DNA of 38,223 bases from DASSBR01 sp035688265 (GCA_035688265.1 DASSNE010000046.1:1-38223); one strand, 5' to 3'; numbered from the stretch's first letter, positions 14,583 through 23,668 are shown. The notes: generated by a model not told the origin, from the sequence alone. Numbers and translations are program-made.

Positions 14583-16655
14583 CTACCAGATCTGAACCCG
14601 CTGATCCGGCTTCAGGTACAGCTTGGCACCCGGCTGGACGTTGAACGCCTTGTACCAGGCATCGAGATTGCGCACCGTCTCCGCGCGGAACTTCGGCGGC
14701 GCGTGGACATCCGTCTTGATCCGCTGGCGCAGCGCCGCCGGTCGAATCTTGCTGCGCCAGGCCTGCGCGTAAGACAGGAAAAAGCGCTGGTCGCCGGTCA
14801 GGCCGTCGATGACCGGGGCAGGCCGGCCGTTCAGTGATTTGTGGAACGCGATGTAAGCCGCGGTCAGGCCGGACACGTCGGCAATGTCCTCGCCCAGCGT
14901 TTGCTCGCCATTGACGTGCAGGCCCGGCAAGGCCTCATATTGGCTGAACTGCTGCGCCAGGCGTTGCGTGGCTGCCTTGAAATGCTTCGCGTCGGCCGGC
15001 GTCCACCAGTTGTGGAGGCGGCCCTCAGCGTCGAATTGCGAGCCGGTGTTGTCGAAGCTGTGGCTGATTTCGTGGCCGATGATCGCACCGATGGCGCCAT
15101 AGTTGTGCGCGGCGGGCGCGTCGGGATTGAAAAACGGCGGCTGCAGGATCGCGGCCGGGAACTGCAATTCGTTCTCGAGCGGCAGGTTGATCGCGTTGAC
15201 CGTCTGCGGCGTCATCCACCAGTGGTCGCGGTTGACCGGCTTGCCCAGCACGGCGAGCCGCTGCCGATAGTGGAACTTCGCCGCGTTGATGGCGTTGGTG
15301 AGCGGGTCGTTCGCAGTGACTTCAAGGCCGGCGTAAGACGGCCAATGGTCGGGATAACCGACCTTGACCTGCAGCGTGGCCAGCTTGGCCTTGGCTTTTT
15401 CGCGGGTGGCCGGCGTCATCCATTCCAGTGTGCCGATCCGCGAGCGGAAGGCCGCGATCAGGTTGTCGACCATGTCCTCGGCCTTTTGCTTGGCCGAGGC
15501 CGGAAAGTACTTGTCGACATACAGCTTGCCGACCGCGAAACCGAGCGCGTGGCTGGTTGCATCGACCGCCCGCTTCCAGCGCGCTTCCTGTTGCGGCACG
15601 CCGCTGAGCGTGTGGCCGTGAAACTCGAACGCGAGGGCGGCGAACTTTTTCGGCAACAGGGCCGCGTGGCGGTCCAGGGTGTGGAAGATCAACAGTGCCT
15701 TCCACGACTCGAGCGGCTCATCGGCAGTCAGTTTCGACAGCCGTGCAATGGCCTCGGGCTGCCAGGCATCGATCGTCTTCTGGTCGGCCAGATCGGCCGC
15801 CTTGAAATAGGCATCCCAGTCCAGTCCGGGCGCCTTTTTGGCGAACTCGTCCAGTGACCAGAGATTGTTGGCGCGGTGCACGTCCTGGCTCTCGACCAGG
15901 CTCGCCTGCGCCTTGGCGATCTTCATTTCGAGCTTGAACACGCGGTTGGCCATGGCCTCGGCATGCTTGATGCCGGCCTGCTTGAGCAGGGCCGCGACGT
16001 AGGTTCTGTACTTGTCACGATAGGCGGCCATCGTGTCGCTGTCGGAGAGGTAATAGTCGCGGCTGGGGAGAGTCAGACCGCCCTGCAGCAGGTAGGCGAT
16101 GTTGTGCGACGGGTCGGTCAGGCCCTGGGCGACAAACAGGCCAAACAGGTGATCGGTATGAAAGTCGGTGGCATTGACCGGATCGACATCCTGGCGCAGC
16201 CGCTGACCCAGCACCGTCGCCAGATCCTTGCGCGAGTGGATGGCGTTGATGGCGTCAAGTTCGGGTTCAAGCGGCTTGAGACCATGCTTTTCGATCGCCT
16301 GCGTATCCATGTAGGCCGCGTAATAGTCGGCGATCTTGCGCGCGTTGGTGCCCGCCGCCGGGTGACTGTCGGCCGCGTGCCGGATGATGTCGGCGGTGCG
16401 CTTCCGCGTGCGCTTGAAGATCGTGTAGAAGGTGCTGATGCTGGAGCGGTCGGCGGGAATTTTGGCGGTCTTCAGCCAGTTGCCGTTGGCGTACTTGAAG
16501 AAGTTGTCGCCGGGTTTGACCGAATGGTCGATAGCGGCGAGGTCCACGCCGCTGGCGCTCGTGTGCGAGGCGGGCGTGGTGGTGGCGGCCGATGCCGCCC
16601 CGGCGGTGCCGGCGCAAACGGCAGCGGCGATGAACATCGATGTGAGACGGACCAT
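14583..16655 (-). CDS. M13-family zinc metallopeptidase (neprilysin/PepO-like)
   Basis: This is a 690-residue exported endopeptidase. The signal peptide is at about 1-23 (MFIAAAVCAGTAGAASA). A large N-terminal M13 domain begins GVDLAAIDHSVKPGDNFFKYANG. The catalytic domain has H528-E529-x-x-H532 (GHEISHSF) and the third zinc ligand E589 in GEDIADVSG, and the end RVQIW is the usual family terminus. The substrate-backbone motif, normally VNA(Y/F)Y, is VNAIN here (N487-A488-I489-N490), a departure that could alter specificity. ATG 16655 is preferred because it starts the signal peptide; the open frame itself continues further upstream. It lies 62 bp after ybbP on the same strand. Its action is periplasmic or extracellular turnover of short peptides. 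Confidence 0.9.
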   Translation of the reverse strand: MVRLTSMFIAAAVCAGTAGAASAATTTPASHTSASGVDLAAIDHSVKPGDNFFKYANGNWLKTAKIPADRSSISTFYTIFKRTRKRTADIIRHAADSHPAAGTNARKIADYYAAYMDTQAIEKHGLKPLEPELDAINAIHSRKDLATVLGQRLRQDVDPVNATDFHTDHLFGLFVAQGLTDPSHNIAYLLQGGLTLPSRDYYLSDSDTMAAYRDKYRTYVAALLKQAGIKHAEAMANRVFKLEMKIAKAQASLVESQDVHRANNLWSLDEFAKKAPGLDWDAYFKAADLADQKTIDAWQPEAIARLSKLTADEPLESWKALLIFHTLDRHAALLPKKFAALAFEFHGHTLSGVPQQEARWKRAVDATSHALGFAVGKLYVDKYFPASAKQKAEDMVDNLIAAFRSRIGTLEWMTPATREKAKAKLATLQVKVGYPDHWPSYAGLEVTANDPLTNAINAAKFHYRQRLAVLGKPVNRDHWWMTPQTVNAINLPLENELQFPAAILQPPFFNPDAPAAHNYGAIGAIIGHEISHSFDNTGSQFDAEGRLHNWWTPADAKHFKAATQRLAQQFSQYEALPGLHVNGEQTLGEDIADVSGLTAAYIAFHKSLNGRPAPVIDGLTGDQRFFLSYAQAWRSKIRPAALRQRIKTDVHAPPKFRAETVRNLDAWYKAFNVQPGAKLYLKPDQRVQIW

Positions 16656-16717
16656 GGCGAACCTGTAATGGGTAAAAAAAAGGACATGATGCACCAAAGG
16701 CCCGTCGCGATGCACGT

Positions 16718-19207
16718 TCAGGCGCGCGTCAGCGTCTCCACCGGTGGCCGGTTGATCGCGCGCCGGGTGGCCGCGAGTCCGGTAGCGACCACGATAATCG
16801 TGCCGCCGACCAGTCCCGCCGGCACCACCCACGGATCGGCGATGTAGGACAGGTTGAACACCTGGCTTACCAGCAGCCAGCCCGCGCCCAGGGCCGCCGC
16901 ACCACCGAGACCGCCGGCCAGCACCCCCAGCATTGCGAACTCGGTCACGATGCCCTTGAACACCGTGCTGCGCCCGGCGCCGAGCGTGCGCAGCAGCGCC
17001 GATTCATAGCGGCGCTCGTCGCGCGTCGCCTGGATCGCGGCCAGCAGCACCAGTACACCGGCGAACACCGTGAAGGCGAACACGTACGCTACCGCAAGAC
17101 TCGCCCGCGCGATGATCTGGCGCACCGTGCGAATAATCGCTCCGACGTCGACGACCGTAATGCCCGGCAGCTTGCGCACCAGCTCCGTCAGCAACGTCGC
17201 CTTTTTGGGCGGCAGATGCAGCGACGTGATGTAAGTCGTCGGGAAACGGTTCAGTACCCCCGGCGGCGTCACGAAGAAAAAGTTTGGATCGAAGCTCTGC
17301 CAGCGGATGTTGCGCAGGTTGGCGATCTTGAGCGTCAGCTCGTCGCCGCCGATCGCGAACGTCAGCGTGTCGCCCACCGTCACGCCGAATGCATGAGCGA
17401 CATCCTCATCCACCGACACCAGCCGCTTGCCGAAGTCGGACTTGTCCCACCACCGGCCCGCGGTCATGACGTTCTCCTGGCGCCGGAACGGCGCGACGCT
17501 CAGATTCGACTGGCGGTTGAGCAGCCCGCGCGCGCGGTCGTTCTTGAAATCGGCGGCGGTCACGTGTTCGCCGTTGATGCCGACCAGGCGCGCGCGCGTC
17601 ATTGAAAACAGGCGCGGCGCAGGCAGGCCGTGGCCTTTGAAAAAATCGCCCAGCGCGGCGCGCTGGCCCGGCTGGATATTGAAGATGAATTCGTTGGGCG
17701 CGTTCGGCGGCAGCGTGGTCTGCCAGGCATTGAAGATATCGCCGCGCACCAGCGTCAGCCACAGCAGCACCGAGACGCCCAATCCGAAGGCCACGATCTG
17801 CACGATCGTCTGGCCGCCGCGCCGCCACAGGTTGCCGAAGCCGAAACGCCACGCGGTGCCGATATGCGTGCGTAACGGCCTGAGCAGCAGCAGCGCCAGC
17901 GCGCCGCCCGCGGCCAGCACCAGCGCCGCGCCCCCCAGCGCAGCAAAAACGTACAGCGTCAGCCGCCAGTCATGAACCTGCCAGGCGAGCAGCGCGATCA
18001 GCGCCGCGAGCGCCACCCCCCAGACGGCGAAAACGTTCGCCGGCTGCGGCGCGAGGTCGCGGCGCAGAATGCGCGCCGGCGGCGTGTTGCGCAGCCGGAG
18101 CACCGGCGCGAGCGCAAACCCGGCGAGCAGCAGCACGACGGTGCCGAACGCGGTCAGTGCCGGGATCCAGCTCGGCGGCGGCAGTGTCACCGGCAGCGCG
18201 TTGCCGAGCAGCACGACGAGGCCGGTCTCGGCGCCATAGCCGATCGCGCTGCCGACTACCGTGCTGAAGACGGCGATTGCCAGCAGCTGGGTCGTCAACA
18301 GCGTGGCGAGCCGCCCGCGCGTCATGCCGAGGCTCAACAGCACCGCGACCGTATCCGTCCGGCGCAGCGCATATTGGCGCGCCGACATCGCCACCGCGAC
18401 CGCGGCAATCAGCACGGCGACCAGCGCGGCGAGACGCAGGAAGCTCTGCGCCTGGTTCAGCGGATTGTTGACCTCGGGCCGCGCGTCATGGATGTCGACG
18501 ATGCGGTCGTCGGGGCGCAATTTCTGCTGCAGCGCGGACTTGTAAGCGGAGATGGCGCCGGGCTGTCCCGCGACGAGCAGGTGATAGCCGATGCGGCTGC
18601 CCGGCTGGACCAGCTTGGTGGCCGGCAGGTCGGCCGCGTTCAGGTACAGGTTCGGAGCGAACTCGATGAAGTCGATGCTCTGGCCCGGCGCGTAAGCGAG
18701 CACCGACGCGATTTCGAACTGCCTGGCGCCGATCTGAACCGTGTCGCCGACCTTGACGCCCAGCGCGGTCAGCAGCCGCGGCGCTGCCCAGACCGTGCCG
18801 GGCGCCGGAATCCCGGTGGCCGGATGCGTCGGCCCGAACGGCACCTGCGCGAGTTCGACCTTGCCGCGCAGCGGGTAGCTTGGGTTGACGGCGTGCACTT
18901 CGGCGAGCTGGCTTTGCTCGCCTTCGAGCACCACGGTTGGAAAGCGCAGCAGCGAAGTGGTTTGCAAACCCTTGTCATGCGCCAGTTGCGTATAGCTTTC
19001 CGGCAGCGGCGATGCGCCGCGCACGTCGAGATCGGCCGCAAGCGTCGCGTCGGCTGCAATGCGCATGGCCTGGCTGACGCGGCTGGCGAGAAAGCCGACG
19101 GTGCTGACGGCAGCGGCGGCGACGACCAGGCTGGCGAGCAGAATCGCCAGCGCGCCGCTGCGCCGCTCGCGGCGCAGTTGCCGGATTGCAAGGCGACCAA
19201 GGTTCAT
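16718..19207 (-). CDS. ybbP: YbbP-like ABC transporter permease (FtsX fold)
   Basis: This is an 829-residue MacB/FtsX-type permease with an N-terminal membrane helix (about 19-41), a large periplasmic domain, a central helix bundle (around 260-480), a second periplasmic domain, and three C-terminal helices containing AIQATRDERRYESALLRTLGAGRS. Length and architecture fit E. coli YbbP (804 residues), partner of YbbA. Such type VII ABC systems do mechanical work in the envelope rather than classical transport; the YbbAP role is poorly defined. ATG 19207 overlaps the ybbA stop (ATGA). The ybbA-ybbP pair next to divergent tesA is the arrangement known from E. coli. Confidence 0.9.
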   Translation of the reverse strand: MNLGRLAIRQLRRERRSGALAILLASLVVAAAAVSTVGFLASRVSQAMRIAADATLAADLDVRGASPLPESYTQLAHDKGLQTTSLLRFPTVVLEGEQSQLAEVHAVNPSYPLRGKVELAQVPFGPTHPATGIPAPGTVWAAPRLLTALGVKVGDTVQIGARQFEIASVLAYAPGQSIDFIEFAPNLYLNAADLPATKLVQPGSRIGYHLLVAGQPGAISAYKSALQQKLRPDDRIVDIHDARPEVNNPLNQAQSFLRLAALVAVLIAAVAVAMSARQYALRRTDTVAVLLSLGMTRGRLATLLTTQLLAIAVFSTVVGSAIGYGAETGLVVLLGNALPVTLPPPSWIPALTAFGTVVLLLAGFALAPVLRLRNTPPARILRRDLAPQPANVFAVWGVALAALIALLAWQVHDWRLTLYVFAALGGAALVLAAGGALALLLLRPLRTHIGTAWRFGFGNLWRRGGQTIVQIVAFGLGVSVLLWLTLVRGDIFNAWQTTLPPNAPNEFIFNIQPGQRAALGDFFKGHGLPAPRLFSMTRARLVGINGEHVTAADFKNDRARGLLNRQSNLSVAPFRRQENVMTAGRWWDKSDFGKRLVSVDEDVAHAFGVTVGDTLTFAIGGDELTLKIANLRNIRWQSFDPNFFFVTPPGVLNRFPTTYITSLHLPPKKATLLTELVRKLPGITVVDVGAIIRTVRQIIARASLAVAYVFAFTVFAGVLVLLAAIQATRDERRYESALLRTLGAGRSTVFKGIVTEFAMLGVLAGGLGGAAALGAGWLLVSQVFNLSYIADPWVVPAGLVGGTIIVVATGLAATRRAINRPPVETLTRA

Positions 19208-19896
19208 ACCGGGGTCCGCAGTCGGCCGTCGACCAGTTCCAGTCGGCGCGAGCAGCGTTGGGCGAGGCGCTGGTCGTGCGTCACCAGCACCAGCGTCGCG
19301 CCGGCTTCGGCGTTCAGCTCGAACAACAGGTCGATGATGCGTCCGCCGCTGGCGGTGTCGAGGTTGCCGGTGGGTTCGTCGGCGAACAGGATTGCCGGCC
19401 GGCTCGCGTAGCCGCGCGCGATGGCGACGCGCTGCTGCTCGCCGCCCGACAGCTTGTGCGGGTAGTGCTCGGCGCGTTCTTCAAGCTCGACCGCGGCAAT
19501 CGCGCGCAGCGCCGCGCCCAGCGGATCCGCGTTGTCCGCCAGTTCCAGCGGCAGCATGACGTTTTCGAGCGCGGTCAGGCTCGGCAGCAGGTGAAACGCC
19601 TGGAATACGAAGCCGACGTGGCGGGCGCGCAGCCGTGCGCGGCCGTCCTCGTCGAGCGCGGTCAGTTCCTCGCCGGCGAGCCAGATGCGTCCGGCAGTGG
19701 GTGTGTCGAGACCGGCGAGCAGGCCGAGCAGCGTCGTCTTGCCGGACCCCGACGGCCCGAGAATCGCCAGCGACTCGCCGGCACCGACCTCGAAGCTGCA
19801 GTCCGCCAGAATGGTCAGTGTGCCGGCGGGGCTGGTAACCTGTTTGCTTACGCCCTCGGCGCGCAGTACGGGTGATACCGTCGTGGTATCGAACAT
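19204..19896 (-). CDS. ybbA: YbbA-like ABC ATPase
   Basis: This is a 230-residue LolD/MacB-type ATPase. Walker A is GPSGSGKTT, the Q-loop is FVFQAFHLLPSLTALENVMLPLEL, the signature is LSGGEQQRVAIARG, and Walker B is ILFADEPTGNLD with the H-switch in VLVTHD. ATG 19896 with AGGA 8-9 bases ahead is preferred over an in-frame ATG at 19914. It pairs with YbbP. Its 5' end overlaps that of tesA on the other strand by 14 bp, so each gene's promoter must lie inside the other's coding region or upstream of it. Confidence 0.9.
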   Translation of the reverse strand: MFDTTTVSPVLRAEGVSKQVTSPAGTLTILADCSFEVGAGESLAILGPSGSGKTTLLGLLAGLDTPTAGRIWLAGEELTALDEDGRARLRARHVGFVFQAFHLLPSLTALENVMLPLELADNADPLGAALRAIAAVELEERAEHYPHKLSGGEQQRVAIARGYASRPAILFADEPTGNLDTASGGRIIDLLFELNAEAGATLVLVTHDQRLAQRCSRRLELVDGRLRTPV

Positions 19897-20503
19897 CGCG
19901 AAATTCCTGTTCATTCTGATTTTGATGCTGCCGGCGGCGCAGGCCGCCGGGCAGCCGGTTATTCTGGTCGTCGGCGACAGCCTGAGCGCCGCGCATGGCA
20001 TTCCGGCCGAAGCCGGCTGGGCGGCACTGCTCGCCCAGCGTCTCAAACAGCAAGATTACGATTATCGCGTCGTGAACGCGAGCATCGGCGGCGACACCAC
20101 CAGCGGCGGCCTTGCGCGGCTGCCGGGCGCCCTCAAACAGTACCATCCCGCCATCGTCATTCTCGAGCTCGGGGGCAATAACGGCCTGCGCGGGCAGCCG
20201 ATCGAGGCGATGCGCGCGGACCTCGAGCGGATGATCGAGCTGTCGCGCCGGGCGGGCGCGAAGGTGCTGCTGGTCGGCGTGCGCATGCCGCCGAACTACG
20301 GCCCCGTCTACGCGCAGCGATTCCACCAGGTCTATCTCGATCTGGCGACCAGGATGAACGTGGCGCTGGTGCCGAAAATCCTTGCCGGCGTCGCCGACCG
20401 TCCGGAGCTGATGCAGTCGGACGGGATCCATCCGACCGCGGCCGCGGAGCCGAAAGTGCTCGATAATATCTGGCGGGCGCTCAAGCCGCTGCTTGCCCAC
20501 TGA
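19883..20503 (+). CDS. tesA: Acyl-CoA thioesterase I / lysophospholipase (TesA)
   Basis: This is a 206-residue periplasmic SGNH hydrolase acting on acyl thioesters and lysophospholipids. The GTG 19883 start gives a signal peptide (KFLFILILMLPAAQAAG) followed at once by VVGDSLSAAHG, with the catalytic Ser of block I. Block II is ASIGGDTTSGG, block III is ELGGNNGLRG, and the Asp/His of block V are in QSDGIHPTAAAEP. The length matches E. coli TesA (208). The ribosome site is weak (GGGTG). Its divergence from ybbA-ybbP is conserved in enterobacteria. fadD follows 47 bp downstream, so both lipid genes could share a transcript. Confidence 0.92.
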   Translation: MVSNIAKFLFILILMLPAAQAAGQPVILVVGDSLSAAHGIPAEAGWAALLAQRLKQQDYDYRVVNASIGGDTTSGGLARLPGALKQYHPAIVILELGGNNGLRGQPIEAMRADLERMIELSRRAGAKVLLVGVRMPPNYGPVYAQRFHQVYLDLATRMNVALVPKILAGVADRPELMQSDGIHPTAAAEPKVLDNIWRALKPLLAH

Positions 20504-20550
20504 ACGGCCGTAATGGTATATGTAAGCCAAAGCGAAGCGGGGAGCGGGGC

Positions 20551-22221
20551 TTGGAAAAGATTTGGCTGAAGAATTATCCGGATGGCGTGCCGGCGGAAAT
20601 CAAGCTCGACGCCTATGAGTCGCTGTCCGACGTGCTGGCGGAAGCTTGCGAGAAGTTTCACGACCGGCCAGCCTTCGCAAACCTCGGCAAACAGCTGACC
20701 TACGCGGAACTGGATCGAAAAAGCCGCGACTTCGCCTCCTTTCTGGTCAACGTCGCCGAACTCAACAAGGGCGACCGCGTCGCGGTGATGATGCCGAACC
20801 TGCTGCAGTATCCGGTCGCGATGTTCGGCATCCTGCGCGCGGGGCTGGTGGTCGTGAACATCAACCCGATGTACACGGGCCGTGAATTGATGGAGGAACT
20901 GCAGGACGCCGGCGCGACCAGCATCGTCATCCTCGAGAACTTTGCCCACACGCTGGAAAGCGTGCTCGGCCAGACGGCGGTAACGCACATCATCACGACG
21001 CAGGTCGGCGACCTGCTGGGGTTTCCGAAGTCGCTTGTTGTCAATGCCGCGCTCAAGTACGTCAGAAAGATGGTCCCGGAGTGGCATCTGCCGCGGCCGA
21101 TCTCGTTTCCGCGTGCCCTCGCCGAAGGTGCGCGGCGATCGTTCCGGGAAGCGCCGCTGACGCGCGACGATCTCGCCTTTCTGCAATATACCGGCGGCAC
21201 CACGGGCCGCGCGAAGGGCGCGATGCTGACGCACGGCAACATGATCGCGAATCTCGAGCAGGCTTCGGCCTGGGTGCACGAATTGCTGGAGGAAGGCCAG
21301 GAAACCGTTATCACCGCGCTGCCGCTTTATCACATCTTTTCGCTGCTCGCGAATTGCCTGATGTTCGTCAAGCTCGGCGGTTTGAGCGTGCTGATTACGG
21401 ATCCGCGCGATATGCCCGGATTCGTGAAGGAACTCGGCAACTGGCGCTTTACCGCGATCACGGGCGTCAACACGCTGTTCAACGGGCTGCTCAACACGCC
21501 GGGGTTCGAGGATCTCGATTTCGTGCCGCTGAAGTTGAGCCTCGGCGGCGGCGCTGCGGTGCAGCGCGCGGTCGCGGAGCGCTGGCAGCAGACGACGGAT
21601 ACGCCGCTGATCGAGGCTTACGGCCTGACGGAGGCGTCGCCGGCGGTATGCATCAACCGGCCAGACCTGGCAGCCTATAACGGCAGCGTCGGCTTGCCGA
21701 TTCCGTCGACGGAGGTGGCGATTCGCGACGACGACGGCAATGAGTTGCCGCTGGGCGAGACGGGCGAGCTGACGGTTCGCGGGCCGCAGGTCATGCGCGG
21801 CTACTGGCGCAATCCGGAAGAGACGGCGGTGGTGTTGTCGGAGGACGGCTGGCTGCGCACCGGCGACATGGCGACCATCGACGCCGAGGGTTACGTGCGG
21901 CTGGTCGATCGCAAAAAGGACATGATCCTGGTGTCGGGTTTCAACGTGTACCCGAACGAGATCGAGGATGTGGTGGCGGCGATGCCGGGCGTGCGCGAGG
22001 TGGCGGCGATCGGGGCGCCGGACGAGCATTCCGGCGAGGTGGTCAAGCTGGTGATCGTCAAGCGGGATCCGGGCCTTACGGTGGAGCAGGTGAAGGCCTA
22101 CTGCCGCGACAAGCTGACGGGCTACAAGCACCCGAAATACGTCGAGTTTCGCGACGAGTTGCCGAAGAGCAATGTCGGCAAAATCTTGCGACGAGCCTTG
22201 CGTGAGGAAGAAGACAAGTAG
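20551..22221 (+). CDS. fadD: Long-chain fatty acid-CoA ligase
   Basis: This is a 556-residue acyl-CoA synthetase that activates long-chain fatty acids with ATP and CoA at the inner membrane for beta-oxidation or lipid synthesis. The N-terminus EKIWLKNYPDGVPAEI is the FadD type. The AMP-binding P-loop is YTGGTTGRAKGAML, the adenylation motif is EAYGLTEASP, and the fatty-acyl-CoA signature is DGWLRTGDMATIDAEGYVRL with the linker VDRKKDMILVSG. The C-terminal catalytic lysine is in KSNVGKILRRAL. The start is TTG 20551 with GGGAG about six bases upstream; E. coli fadD also uses TTG. TATATG at about 20516 may be a -10. Confidence 0.95.
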   Translation: MEKIWLKNYPDGVPAEIKLDAYESLSDVLAEACEKFHDRPAFANLGKQLTYAELDRKSRDFASFLVNVAELNKGDRVAVMMPNLLQYPVAMFGILRAGLVVVNINPMYTGRELMEELQDAGATSIVILENFAHTLESVLGQTAVTHIITTQVGDLLGFPKSLVVNAALKYVRKMVPEWHLPRPISFPRALAEGARRSFREAPLTRDDLAFLQYTGGTTGRAKGAMLTHGNMIANLEQASAWVHELLEEGQETVITALPLYHIFSLLANCLMFVKLGGLSVLITDPRDMPGFVKELGNWRFTAITGVNTLFNGLLNTPGFEDLDFVPLKLSLGGGAAVQRAVAERWQQTTDTPLIEAYGLTEASPAVCINRPDLAAYNGSVGLPIPSTEVAIRDDDGNELPLGETGELTVRGPQVMRGYWRNPEETAVVLSEDGWLRTGDMATIDAEGYVRLVDRKKDMILVSGFNVYPNEIEDVVAAMPGVREVAAIGAPDEHSGEVVKLVIVKRDPGLTVEQVKAYCRDKLTGYKHPKYVEFRDELPKSNVGKILRRALREEEDK

Positions 22222-22246
22222 AACGCCGCTTGACCGTTGTGGTGGG

Positions 22247-22350
22247 GGCGATGCGGTGTGCTCTGCCGGGACACGCCGTGAATACATCCCTGTAGGCTCG
22301 CCTCGGACATCCTGTCCTCAGACGGTCCCGGCAGAACACACCGCATCGCC
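22247..22350. repeat. 104-bp cloverleaf-like inverted repeat element
   Basis: Two 26-bp arms (22247-22272 and 22325-22350) are complementary at 25 of 26 positions. The 52-bp interior holds two further small hairpins: TACA/TGTA around TCCC (near 22283-22294), and GGACA/TGTCC around TCC (near 22305-22317). An RNA or single-strand copy would fold into a stem with two side hairpins. It lies between the convergent fadD and DUF445 genes and may terminate both. Copies of similar intergenic elements (ACGCCGTGAATACATC core) are known to me from other high-GC gammaproteobacteria; the family assignment is from memory. Confidence 0.8.
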
Positions 22351-22370
22351 TCGAAACGCTGTCGTAACCC

Positions 22371-22426
22371 GAACCCCGAACCCCGAACCCCGAACCCCGA
22401 ACCCCGAACCCCGAACCCCGAACCCC
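22371..22426. repeat. (GAACCCC)8 heptamer array, G-quadruplex type
   Basis: Eight perfect 7-bp units, preceded by a partial AACCC (22366-22370). The minus strand reads GGGGTTC eight times, i.e. eight G4 runs with 3-base loops, an ideal quadruplex pattern. The array ends exactly where the DUF445 stop codon begins (22427). On the minus strand the transcript of that gene would run straight into the G-rich repeat. Confidence 0.95.
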
Positions 22427-23668
22427 TCAAAACGCCACGCTGAACGAATAAATAATCAAACCCACCAAGCCGCCGACCAGGGTGCCGTTGATCCGAATAA
22501 ACTGCAGGTCACGGCCGACTTCCAGTTCGATGCGCCGCGCCGTCGGCTTGGCATCCCAGCTTTTCACCGTTTCCGAAATCAGCGCGCCGATCTCGTGGCG
22601 GTACTGTTCGACGATGAACAGCACACCGTTCTTGATCCAGCCGTTGAGTTCGGCGCGCAGTTCCGGTTTGGCTAACAGCGCGGCGATGAACCGGTCGAGA
22701 TTGGATTCGAGCCGTGCATAGAGCGCGGAGTCGGGGTCGCGCAGTTCGCGGCCGATCATCTGGCCGAATTCGCGGCTCATGCGGCCGAGGTAGGCTTCGA
22801 GTTCAGGGTGGCGCACCAACTCCTGCTTGAGCGCTTCGCCGCGGGCGCGGTATTCGGGGTCGTGTTTGAGGTCGGCGATGAACTGGCGCATGGCTTCGTT
22901 GAAGCGCTCGCGTGCCGGGTGGTTGGCGTCGGCGCCGATCGCTTCGAGTGCGCGCTCGAGTTCGTCCATCAGTTTCTTGAAGATTTCTTCGTCGATGAAC
23001 TTCGGCAGCCACCAGGGGCTGCGTTCGCCGATGCGCGCGCGAATCACCGGCCGGTTTTCTTCCAGCACCTCGCGGCCGATGCGCACGGCGGCGTTCAACA
23101 GGCGCTGGTGGTGATTGCCGCGCGTCGCGGCATCGAGCAGGCGGCCGGCGAGCGGCGCGAATTCGATTTGCGCGAGGCCCGATTTGAGGTTGTCGGCGAG
23201 CCAGCCGCGAATATCGCGGGCGTCGAACAAGGTGCCGAGGCCGGCGGCGAACGCGGCGCCGGAGGTGGAGACTTTGTGCAGGTTGCCGTCGCGCTTCAGC
23301 CAGACGGCGCCGTGGCGCACGAAGTCGAGGGCGCTGAGCTTGGCGCTGACGGCGTCACGGGTCAGGAAGTTGTCTTCGACGAAACGCGCCAGCGCCGCGC
23401 CGATTGCGTCCTTGCGCCGCACCAGGATCGCCGTGTGCGGAATCGGCAGGCCGAGCGGGTGGCGGAACAGGGCAGTGACGGCGAACCAGTCGGCCAGGCC
23501 GCCGACCAGCGCGGCTTCAGTGAAAGCCTGCACAAAGCGCAGCCACGGCGCGCTGGGTTCGAACTCGAGGCTGACGGCGAACACGGCCGCCATGACCGCA
23601 AGCAGGCCGGTGGCGGCGAGCTTGGTCCGGCGCAGGCGAGTGAGCTTGTCGTGAGACTCGAACGTCAT
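22427..23668 (-). CDS. DUF445 (YjiN-like) membrane protein
   Basis: This is a 413-residue protein of the DUF445/YjiN family. There is an N-terminal helix pair at about 17-60 (LAATGLLAVMAAVFAVS, then ALVGGLADWFAVTALFRHPLGLPIPHTAIL, the family hallmark). A long mainly alpha-helical, charged body (about 90-390) and a final hydrophobic stretch (LVGGLVGLIIYSF) follow. The function is unknown; members are inner-membrane proteins, some linked to envelope stress. It lies 29 bp after hemE on the same strand and is probably the last gene of the pilM-to-DUF445 run. The stop codon directly abuts the GAACCCC array. Confidence 0.85.
   Translation of the reverse strand: MTFESHDKLTRLRRTKLAATGLLAVMAAVFAVSLEFEPSAPWLRFVQAFTEAALVGGLADWFAVTALFRHPLGLPIPHTAILVRRKDAIGAALARFVEDNFLTRDAVSAKLSALDFVRHGAVWLKRDGNLHKVSTSGAAFAAGLGTLFDARDIRGWLADNLKSGLAQIEFAPLAGRLLDAATRGNHHQRLLNAAVRIGREVLEENRPVIRARIGERSPWWLPKFIDEEIFKKLMDELERALEAIGADANHPARERFNEAMRQFIADLKHDPEYRARGEALKQELVRHPELEAYLGRMSREFGQMIGRELRDPDSALYARLESNLDRFIAALLAKPELRAELNGWIKNGVLFIVEQYRHEIGALISETVKSWDAKPTARRIELEVGRDLQFIRINGTLVGGLVGLIIYSFSVAF

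Noticed and set aside
16656..16717. Terminator between ybbP and the M13 peptidase gene
   Set aside because: A T7 run is present on the minus strand, but no stable stem precedes it.
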